This document shows positions 1-4,319 of a stretch of 5,403 nucleotides of DNA, one piece after another; the first letter of the stretch is position 1, and each line of letters opens with the position of its first letter. A program made the translations under genes and the position numbers. The notes below the pieces were generated by a model. It had not been told where the DNA came from, did not search any database, and saw only the letters and a list, made by a program, of their open reading frames with translations. Source of the DNA: Verrucomicrobiota bacterium (GTDB lineage: Bacteria > Verrucomicrobiota > Verrucomicrobiia > Opitutales > UBA953); NCBI GenBank assembly GCA_005798925.1, contig SYID01000065.1, positions 1 through 5,403 on the forward strand. Reading direction: 5' to 3'.

Positions 1-546
1 ATGGGCGAAGGCGCCGGCGTCCTCGTGATCGAATCCCTCGAGCACGCCCAGGCCCGCGGCGCCCGCATCTATTGCGAGCTCGCCGGCTACGGCGCCACTT
101 GCGACGCCTACCACATCACCGGCCAGGATCAGGAAGGGAAGGGCCTCGCGCTCTGCCTCAACCGCGCCCTCGCCGAGGCCGGCATCGAGAAGTCCGCAGT
201 GGGTTACATCAACGCCCACGGCACCTCGACCCCGATCAACGACCGTTGCGAGACCCTCGCGATCAAGCGCACCTTCGGCGACCTCGCCCCCAAGATCTCC
301 ATCTCCTCGACCAAGTCGATGACCGGCCACCTCCTGGGCGCCGCCGGCGGCGTCGAGGCGGCCGCGTGCGTCATGGCCATCCATACGGGCATGATCCCGC
401 CGACGATCAATTACGAGAACCCGGACCCAGACTGCGACCTCGACTACACGCCGAACGTCGCCAAGGCCCGCAAGGTGGACGTCGCGATCTCGAACAACCT
501 CGGCTTCGGCGGACATAACGCCTCGCTGATCTTCAGGCGTCTCTGA
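1..546 (+). CDS. fabF: Beta-ketoacyl-ACP synthase II, C-terminal part (5' truncated by window)
   Basis: Condensing enzyme of type II fatty acid synthesis: it joins malonyl-ACP to a growing acyl-ACP in the cytoplasm. The 181 visible residues are the thiolase-fold C-terminal half. NAHGTSTP at residues 71-78 carries the first catalytic His (H73). SSTKSMTGH at 102-110 carries the conserved Lys (K105) and second catalytic His (H110). The glycine-rich gate loop GFGGHN lies at 168-173. Against remembered E. coli FabF (H303, K335, H340) the offset is 230 residues, so about 230 residues including the nucleophilic Cys lie before the window. The ATG at position 1 is therefore an internal Met: MGEGAG is a mid-protein FabF motif. 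One oddity is His at residue 172, where most FabF proteins have Thr (GFGGTN). I associate the His version with Verrucomicrobiota. Other KAS-fold enzymes are possible, but the DAYH segment (35-38) and the 'STKSMTGHLLGAAG' block favour FabF. Confidence 0.95.
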   Translation: MGEGAGVLVIESLEHAQARGARIYCELAGYGATCDAYHITGQDQEGKGLALCLNRALAEAGIEKSAVGYINAHGTSTPINDRCETLAIKRTFGDLAPKISISSTKSMTGHLLGAAGGVEAAACVMAIHTGMIPPTINYENPDPDCDLDYTPNVAKARKVDVAISNNLGFGGHNASLIFRRL

Positions 547-569
547 GGTTTCGGCCCTTGGGGACGCAA

Positions 570-596
570 CCTTTTGCCTCGCGACGGGGTATAAGG
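570..596 (+). promoter_or_regulatory. Imperfect hairpin overlapping the ribosome binding site of the next gene
   Basis: Bases 570-580 can pair with 586-596 around a 5-base loop (581-585). By hand count there are 10 pairs, two of them G-U, and one T-T mismatch (574/592). The right arm contains the AAGG part of the candidate Shine-Dalgarno for the gene at 608. No T-run follows, so it does not look like an intrinsic terminator for fabF. It could mask the ribosome binding site, but stability was not computed and GC-rich DNA gives chance hairpins. Confidence 0.3.
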
Positions 597-598
597 GA
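593..598 (+). promoter_or_regulatory. Candidate Shine-Dalgarno for the gene at 608
   Basis: AAGGGA ends 9 bases before the ATG at 608, an acceptable spacing. It supports that start over the in-frame ATG at 620. It is one of the few recognisable Shine-Dalgarno sequences in the window. Confidence 0.5.
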
Positions 599-607
599 AA
601 TAGAACT

Positions 608-1339
608 ATGCCGTTCCCCATGGTCGCCCGATTTTCATCGCTGTTCCTCGCCTGCCTGGCCGCCGCCACGGGCTCGGGGCAGACTTCGGCGCCCCCGCCC
701 CCTCCCCCCACGGTGACCGTCCGCACCTCCGTCTCCCACCTTGACCCGAAGACGGGGAAGTCCGATGTCCTGACCGCGCCTTCCGTCTCGGCGGTGTCCG
801 GCTCCGAAGCACGCGTCTCCGTCGCCGGTAAGCCCGACCCCAAGGATCCCAAAGGGCAGCCGCAGGGCGGCATGGAACTCGTGCTCTCCCCGACCGTCCA
901 GCCGGACGGCGCGATCAGCATCTCTTTGCGAGTCTCCATCAACGCCAAGCCCGAGCCGGTCGATCCGAAAGCGGACAAGCGCGAACGTAAGCGCGAGGGC
1001 AAGGCCCACGACGGTACGCTGGTCTTTTATTCGGTCCTTGGCAAAGAAGGGCTCTTCTCGATCCAGGACAGCCGTAGCTCACGCCGCTGGTACAAACTAG
1101 GCGCGACCGTCGAGGGCTGGAAGTTGGATTCCTTCGACGCCGAGACCAACGTGCTCACGGTCTCCCAAGGCGCGACCCACCAGGAACTCCATCTTTACAA
1201 GTCCTCGGTCGAGGCCTCGGCCAGCGAACTCAGCACGGTCGTGACCGTGCGCCCCGGCGAGATCGCCAAGGTCCCCGGCGTCGGCGGCCTGGAGGTCACC
1301 GTGAGCGCTTCGGTCTCCGCCACGTCGGTGGCCCGTTAA
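608..1339 (+). CDS. Exported protein with secretin-like and PilP/GspC-like segments (paralogue 1)
   Basis: Function unknown; probably periplasmic or envelope-associated. Residues 1-25 form a short hydrophobic signal (SLFLACLAAA). C16 is preceded by FLA, a poor lipobox, so lipid anchoring is uncertain. A polyproline linker follows (P29-P34). Residues 34-112 contain APSVSAVSG (57-65) and LSPTVQPDG (93-101) followed by alternating hydrophobic residues. This resembles the secretin beta-domain pattern (P.V....G..A.., then L...P.V..DG.I.L). A highly charged stretch (119-133) leads to a compact block at 136-201 with LFSI.D, SR.W, LG..V.GW.L and ...EL.L.K. That block recalls the PilP/GspC periplasmic fold, in which residues around a 'GD.V.GW.V' turn precede a beta strand. 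Both family links are my pattern matching, not search results. At 243 aa it is far too short for a real secretin. Its tail (205-243) is beta-rich. The downstream gene is a clear paralogue 3 bases away, so the two are probably co-transcribed. Confidence 0.85.
   Translation: MPFPMVARFSSLFLACLAAATGSGQTSAPPPPPPTVTVRTSVSHLDPKTGKSDVLTAPSVSAVSGSEARVSVAGKPDPKDPKGQPQGGMELVLSPTVQPDGAISISLRVSINAKPEPVDPKADKRERKREGKAHDGTLVFYSVLGKEGLFSIQDSRSSRRWYKLGATVEGWKLDSFDAETNVLTVSQGATHQELHLYKSSVEASASELSTVVTVRPGEIAKVPGVGGLEVTVSASVSATSVAR
692..709 (+). other. C-rich tract (C5-G-C5-T-C6)
   Basis: The coding strand carries three C-runs of 5, 5 and 6 separated by single bases, so the other strand has three G-runs with 1-base loops. 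It encodes the polyproline linker of the exported protein. It is a candidate slippage site or partial G-quadruplex/i-motif. A fourth compact G-run of the same quality is not adjacent. Confidence 0.6.
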
Positions 1340-1342
1340 GCC

Positions 1343-1999
1343 ATGCTCCGCTCCTTCCTCGCCGTCCTGCTGGTCTCCTCGGCCCTCGCGGCCGATGACG
1401 CCGTGCCGACCCACCTGAAGGTGAAGGCGACGTTCACCCGCCCGGATAAGGACGGCAAGCCGGAGGTCTACGCCGAACCTTCCGTCATCACGGTCGATGG
1501 CAAGCAGACGACCATCCGCGTGGGCTCGGCCGACGAGGGCGTGGTCTTCACGGTGACGCCGAAGGTGGGACCTGATGGCTTCCTCGCTCTAGAGATGACG
1601 TCCTCTGCCCGCGTGTCAGGAGAGCCGTCCGCATCGCCTGCGTCCCCGAAGCCGGGCGTTGCGAAGGAGGGCTTGCCCCGCTTCCATGGCGTGCTGCCGA
1701 AGGACAAGCTGTTTTCGATCGAAGATGCGTCGGGCTCCCGCAAGTGGGTGCCCTTGGGTCGCAAGGTGGACGGATGGACCCTGCGTGCCTATGATGAGAA
1801 GCGCGAGGCGCTCACGCTGAGCCGGCTCGGCCAATCGGTTGAACTGGTGTTGCATAAAGGCACGGTCGGTGAGCTTGCCCCCACCGTGCGAAAGGAATAC
1901 CCGACCCTGAAGGGGCCGATAGGAAAACCTTTCATGATCGCCGGCGCCGACGGCCAGCCGATCTTCTTGCAGGTCGAAGTCCTGGACGTGACGAAGTGA
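1343..1999 (+). CDS. Exported protein with secretin-like and PilP/GspC-like segments (paralogue 2)
   Basis: Function unknown. A clean signal peptide (1-16, hydrophobic core FLAVLLVSSALA) has an A-L-A cleavage site before ADD, which predicts export to the periplasm. Residues 24-92 repeat the paralogue's first block: PSVITVDG (46-53), then IRVG (58-61) and VTPKVGPDG (71-79), the spacing seen in secretin beta-domains. The stretch DGKPEVYAEPSV parallels TGKSDVLTAPSV upstream, but this copy lacks the paralogue's loop at about residues 75-88. Residues 110-175 align without gaps to 136-201 of the upstream protein, with 28 of 66 identical by hand count (LFSI.D, SR.W, LG..V.GW.L, D.....LT.S, EL.L.K). 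The C-terminal tail (190-218) is predicted beta and diverged. There is no good Shine-Dalgarno; the start lies 3 bases after the upstream stop, so translational coupling is likely. The stop codon directly abuts the stop of the convergent gene on the other strand. Confidence 0.85.
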   Translation: MLRSFLAVLLVSSALAADDAVPTHLKVKATFTRPDKDGKPEVYAEPSVITVDGKQTTIRVGSADEGVVFTVTPKVGPDGFLALEMTSSARVSGEPSASPASPKPGVAKEGLPRFHGVLPKDKLFSIEDASGSRKWVPLGRKVDGWTLRAYDEKREALTLSRLGQSVELVLHKGTVGELAPTVRKEYPTLKGPIGKPFMIAGADGQPIFLQVEVLDVTK

Positions 2000-2002
2000 T
2001 CA
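1997..2002. other. Abutting convergent stop codons (TGATCA)
   Basis: The TGA of the plus-strand exported protein (1997-1999) is followed at once by the complement of the TGA of the minus-strand hypothetical (2000-2002), giving the palindrome TGATCA. No intergenic base separates the genes and no T-tailed hairpin is visible nearby, so the two transcripts must overlap in their 3' ends. Confidence 0.9.
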
Positions 2003-2512
2003 GTCGGACAGCGCCCGGCGCCATTCGACGATTTCGCCGTTCACGCCATAGGTGCGGAGGCCGGCTTCGATCTCGGCGTGCGTGGGCTCGGTGACGATAT
2101 GCATGGGGTCGCTGGCGAGGTCGGGCCGGACGTGACGCGTGACGGCCCAGGCGGCCCAGGCCCGCCACTTCTTGAGGTCAGCCCGCTCGCCCCGCACTCG
2201 GTCGGCAAGATGCTGGTAATGCACCCGCGCGTTGCCGGTGAAGGTGTCGGCGGGCTGCTTCACCATCCACCCGATCGCCCGATAGGGCATGGGGTATTCG
2301 GTCAGCACGTCGGCATCTCCGGGGACATCGCAATACAACGCCCGGTCGACGGCGAGCAGCGCCCGCGCGGGAAGGTCGTCCAGCCAGAGCTGCTGGCCGT
2401 ATTCGAGGCAGAGACGGTAGAGCTCGGGCCCCCGGTCGTCCCGCAGGGCGTTGAGGTCGCGCCAGGAGAGCGGATGTCCGCACGACGGTAGGAAAGGGCA
2501 GGGAGTCGGCAC
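2000..2512 (-). CDS. Conserved-looking hypothetical protein, Cys/Trp-rich, GTG start
   Basis: I do not recognise a named family. The 170-aa protein has no signal peptide or membrane segment and is probably cytoplasmic and mostly helical. Visible features are CPFLPSC (5-11) followed by H13, further Cys at 35 and 61, seven Trp residues including W17, W43, W82, W116, W119 and W122, a VHYQHLADRV segment (97-106), and a basic/aromatic helix KKWRAWAAWAV (114-124). The four Cys are not in a classical zinc-finger arrangement. The start is GTG at 2512, chosen because it lies 5 bases after the stop of the MBL hydrolase gene and the next in-frame Met is residue 75. There is no obvious Shine-Dalgarno, so translation is probably coupled. 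It is the last gene of the three-gene minus-strand operon. I recall similar uncharacterised proteins in Opitutae-type genomes but cannot verify this. The reading frame matches the strand and spacing of its operon partners, which supports it as a real gene. Confidence 0.8.
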   Translation of the reverse strand: MPTPCPFLPSCGHPLSWRDLNALRDDRGPELYRLCLEYGQQLWLDDLPARALLAVDRALYCDVPGDADVLTEYPMPYRAIGWMVKQPADTFTGNARVHYQHLADRVRGERADLKKWRAWAAWAVTRHVRPDLASDPMHIVTEPTHAEIEAGLRTYGVNGEIVEWRRALSD

Positions 2513-2517
2513 TCGGC

Positions 2518-3168
2518 TTAGGGCTTGGCGTACGGATTGGTCTGCTTCTCGACGCCCACCGAGGTCTGGCCGCCGTGTCCGGGGAGCAGGACCACGTCGT
2601 CCGGCAGGGTGTAGATGCGCTTCCGGATCGAGGTCAGGAGCTGGTTCCAGTCGCCGTTGGGGAGGTCGGTGCGGCCGACGGAGCCCTTGAAGATGGCGTC
2701 GCCGGTGAAGGCGATCTTCTGGTCGGCGGCGTAGAACAGGATGCTGCCAGGGCAGTGACCGGGGACGTGCCGGATCTCGAACTTATAGCCGCAGGTCTCG
2801 ACGACATCGCCGTCGTCCACCCAGCGGTCGACCTTCACCGACCGGAAGTCGTCGTCGGAGAGCGACGGGATCATCGACTGGTAACGGTTACGATAAGCCT
2901 CGATGTTCTCGATGAGCTGCTGGTCGTCCTGGTGAGCGATGACCTTGGCGCCGGCGTCCGCGAAATGGCGCCCATCGCACATGTGGTCCCAGTGCCCGTG
3001 CGTGATGAGCAGGTGCGTCAGGTTGAGGCCTTGCTTCTTGATCTCCGCGAGCAGCAGCGGGCCGGCGTCCTTGGGGGCGTCGATGACGCAGCAGTCCTTG
3101 CCGTTCTCGGCGACGACGAGGTAGGCGTTGGTTTCGAAAGGCCCCAGCGGGGCGGCGGCGATCTTCAT
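2518..3168 (-). CDS. Metallo-beta-lactamase-fold hydrolase, YcbL/glyoxalase II-like
   Basis: A cytoplasmic di-metal hydrolase of the GloB-like group, which typically cleaves thioesters such as S-lactoylglutathione. The substrate here is not proven. The metal motif THGHWDH (56-62) gives H57, H59, D61 and H62. H138 lies in PGHCPGS, D157 in FTGD and H198 in PGHG, so the full ligand set is present. IFKGSVGRTDLP (159-170) and the ending 'LLPGHG....G.E...NPY' match remembered E. coli YcbL, and the length (216 vs 215 aa) agrees. There is no separate C-terminal substrate domain as in classical GloB, which favours the short YcbL-like type. Cys139 replaces the Thr usual in GHTPG. The start ATG lies 4 bases after the thioesterase stop and has a GGAG 9 bases upstream. 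It sits between a thioesterase and a hypothetical in one operon, so detoxification or recycling of acyl or glutathione-type thioesters is a reasonable guess. Confidence 0.92.
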   Translation of the reverse strand: MKIAAAPLGPFETNAYLVVAENGKDCCVIDAPKDAGPLLLAEIKKQGLNLTHLLITHGHWDHMCDGRHFADAGAKVIAHQDDQQLIENIEAYRNRYQSMIPSLSDDDFRSVKVDRWVDDGDVVETCGYKFEIRHVPGHCPGSILFYAADQKIAFTGDAIFKGSVGRTDLPNGDWNQLLTSIRKRIYTLPDDVVLLPGHGGQTSVGVEKQTNPYAKP

Positions 3169-3172
3169 GAAA

Positions 3173-3577
3173 TCAGGCTCCGAAGGCTTGGCGCATCGCG
3201 GCCTCGACGCGGTCGGGCGGGCGCACGGCCTTGAACTCGCGGTTCACGAAGGCGTGGACGGTGAAGCCTTCGACGAGCAGCTCGCCGTCGCGCTCGACCT
3301 GATAGGTGAGCCGGAGGCGGGCCTTGGGTTTCTCGGCCAAGGTCACCGTGATGCGCACGCGGTCGTCGAAGCGGGAAGGGCGGTGGTAGGTCAGGCCGGT
3401 CTCCAGTACGGGCAGCAGGAAGCCTTCCTGCTCGAGCTGGCGATACGGGGTGCCGAGCTGGTCGAGCAAGGCGACGCGGGCCATCTCGAACCAAGGGAGG
3501 TAATTGCCGTGGTAGGTGACGCCCATCGCATCGGTCTCGGCGAAGCGGACGCGGGTCTCGACGGTGGCCTGAAGCAT
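3173..3577 (-). CDS. Acyl-CoA thioesterase, 4HBT/YbgC family hotdog fold
   Basis: Predicted cytoplasmic hydrolase of acyl-CoA thioesters. The 134-residue length fits a single hotdog domain. The family signature RFAETDAMGVTYHGNY lies at residues 11-26, with D16 the expected catalytic Asp, and WFEMAR at 29-34 places E31 on the central helix. The later strands (72-80, 86-95, 100-110) complete the fold. YbgC relatives act on short-chain or hydroxybenzoyl-type CoA esters, and some are tied to phospholipid metabolism or the Tol-Pal locus. No tol genes are visible here. I chose the ATG at 3577 because it places the motif about 10 residues in, as in relatives. The frame stays open to an ATG at 3676, but the extra 33 residues are basic, unlike the family, and would overlap the divergent gene start. 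It is the first gene of the operon with the MBL hydrolase. No Shine-Dalgarno is evident. An inverted repeat lies just upstream. Confidence 0.92.
   Translation of the reverse strand: MLQATVETRVRFAETDAMGVTYHGNYLPWFEMARVALLDQLGTPYRQLEQEGFLLPVLETGLTYHRPSRFDDRVRITVTLAEKPKARLRLTYQVERDGELLVEGFTVHAFVNREFKAVRPPDRVEAAMRQAFGA
3178..3181 (-). promoter_or_regulatory. Candidate Shine-Dalgarno for the MBL hydrolase
   Basis: On the minus strand GGAG lies 9 bases before the ATG at 3168, inside the last codons of the thioesterase gene. It supports the chosen start, which leaves a 4-base gap after the thioesterase stop. Confidence 0.45.
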
Positions 3578-3585
3578 GAGGCTGT

Positions 3586-3618
3586 TTTGGCGTCCGCGGG
3601 TGATTTTCCAACGCCAAA
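3586..3618. promoter_or_regulatory. 8-bp perfect inverted repeat in the divergent intergenic region
   Basis: TTTGGCGT (3586-3593) and ACGCCAAA (3611-3618) are exact reverse complements separated by 17 bases. The repeat begins 9 bases upstream of the thioesterase start (3577). It could be an operator for a dimeric regulator or a hairpin in the thioesterase leader. No regulator gene is in the window, and no -35/-10 pair of good quality is visible on either strand. Confidence 0.45.
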
Positions 3619-3619
3619 C

Positions 3620-3656
3620 GCACCGCCGGAGGCTTCTCCTTGCACCGGCGGGCTTC
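3620..3656. repeat. Imperfect tandem repeat of about 17 bp, with an internal inverted repeat
   Basis: GCACCGCCGGAGGCTTC (3620-3636) recurs as GCACCGGCGGGCTTC (3642-3656), differing by one substitution and two missing bases, with a 22-bp period. The cores CCGCCGG (3623-3629) and CCGGCGG (3645-3651) are also exact reverse complements, so the element could fold. It lies 19 bases before the start of the gene at 3675. Confidence 0.45.
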
Positions 3657-3674
3657 CTCGGCTGAAGTCGGGAC

Positions 3675-4319
3675 ATGGGTCAGCGCGAACGTTTCGTTAT
3701 CTTCCTGGTCGGCGCCTTGCTGGGCGTCATGATCCTGCTCGGCGGCAAGTCCTGCGGCAGCGAGAAGAAGAACCAGCTCCGCATGGTGCGCTCTTCCTTG
3801 AGCATGGCCCCGATGATGTATGACTACGCGGTCCAGCAGAAGGGCTTCTATGGTGCCTACGTCCTCTTCGAGCAGGTCGCGGAAGCCAAGGACGGAGGCA
3901 AGGTCCGCACGCTCGTCACGGGCGGCACTCGTCGGTATTCGCCCGAAGGCAAGGAGCTCCCCGAAGAGCATATCCTGATCAAGGAGACCTATGCCGCCGG
4001 CGTGCCCTTGGCCGAACCCGGACCGGTTGCGGCCTATGCGTTCACGTTCGCCGACCGCATCGCCCTCAGGCTCAAGCCCGGCCATCAGGCGTCCGAGGTG
4101 AAGATCGCGTCCGGCGACGTCGCCGCGGCCTGGGCCGGCCACGAAGAAGTCCTCCTGCGTCTGGATGCCTGGCGCAAGCAGCCCGGCGGCGCCCCGTGGG
4201 GTCAGCTCGAAGCCCTCGTCCGTGACTTGAACGGCCACCCGGCCGTCGCCGAGGCCAAGCTCGTCCGGATCGACTGGGTCGCCGAGGCCGACCTGATCAA
4301 GGCCAATTCGCCCAAATGA
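3675..4319 (+). CDS. Single-pass membrane-anchored protein of unknown function
   Basis: I do not recognise a family. The 214-aa protein has an N-terminal hydrophobic segment (about residues 7-24, FVIFLVGALLGVMILLGG) preceded by Arg4 and Arg6. This predicts an uncleaved anchor with the remainder outside the cytoplasm. C27 follows the segment but is not in a lipobox. The exposed part (25-214) mixes helix and strand: a K/R-rich patch (31-39), a Met-rich stretch MAPMMYDYA (44-52), an aromatic QQKGFYGAYVLFEQV segment (54-68) and a charged C-terminal region with VRDLNGHPAVAEAKLVRIDW (182-201). No catalytic motif is apparent. Its stop overlaps the start of the cation transporter by 4 bases (ATGA), so the two are translated together and may be functionally linked, for instance as an accessory or assembly partner. 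That is inference. The start at 3675 is favoured because it retains the basic residues before the membrane segment; the ribosome binding site is weak. Confidence 0.85.
   Translation: MGQRERFVIFLVGALLGVMILLGGKSCGSEKKNQLRMVRSSLSMAPMMYDYAVQQKGFYGAYVLFEQVAEAKDGGKVRTLVTGGTRRYSPEGKELPEEHILIKETYAAGVPLAEPGPVAAYAFTFADRIALRLKPGHQASEVKIASGDVAAAWAGHEEVLLRLDAWRKQPGGAPWGQLEALVRDLNGHPAVAEAKLVRIDWVAEADLIKANSPK

Noticed and set aside
1..3. ATG at the window edge as the true fabF start
   Set aside because: MGEGAG is an internal FabF motif; about 230 residues with the catalytic Cys should precede it.
590..595. TATAAG as a -10 promoter element
   Set aside because: No acceptable -35 lies 16-18 bases upstream, and it overlaps the Shine-Dalgarno only about 12 bases before the start codon.
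547..607. Intrinsic terminator after fabF
   Set aside because: The only hairpin is imperfect and is followed by GAAATAGAA, not a T-run.
645..656. Lipoprotein signal at C16 of the first exported protein
   Set aside because: The residues before Cys are F-L-A, which do not fit the usual L-[AS]-[GA]-C lipobox well; kept only as an uncertainty.
2575..3234. 219-codon plus-strand open frame over the MBL hydrolase
   Set aside because: It is a shadow of the hydrolase, whose complete set of metal ligands is on the minus strand; the translation is repetitive Val/Asp/Gly-rich.
3578..3676. N-terminal extension of the thioesterase to the ATG at 3676
   Set aside because: The 33 extra residues are Arg-rich and unlike the family, they overlap the start of the divergent gene, and the ATG at 3577 gives the normal family length.
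3165..4238. 357-codon open frame on the minus strand
   Set aside because: It runs antisense to the membrane protein gene and through the divergent intergenic region, then overlaps the thioesterase in another frame. Low-complexity Arg/Ala/Pro-rich composition is typical of GC-rich shadow frames.
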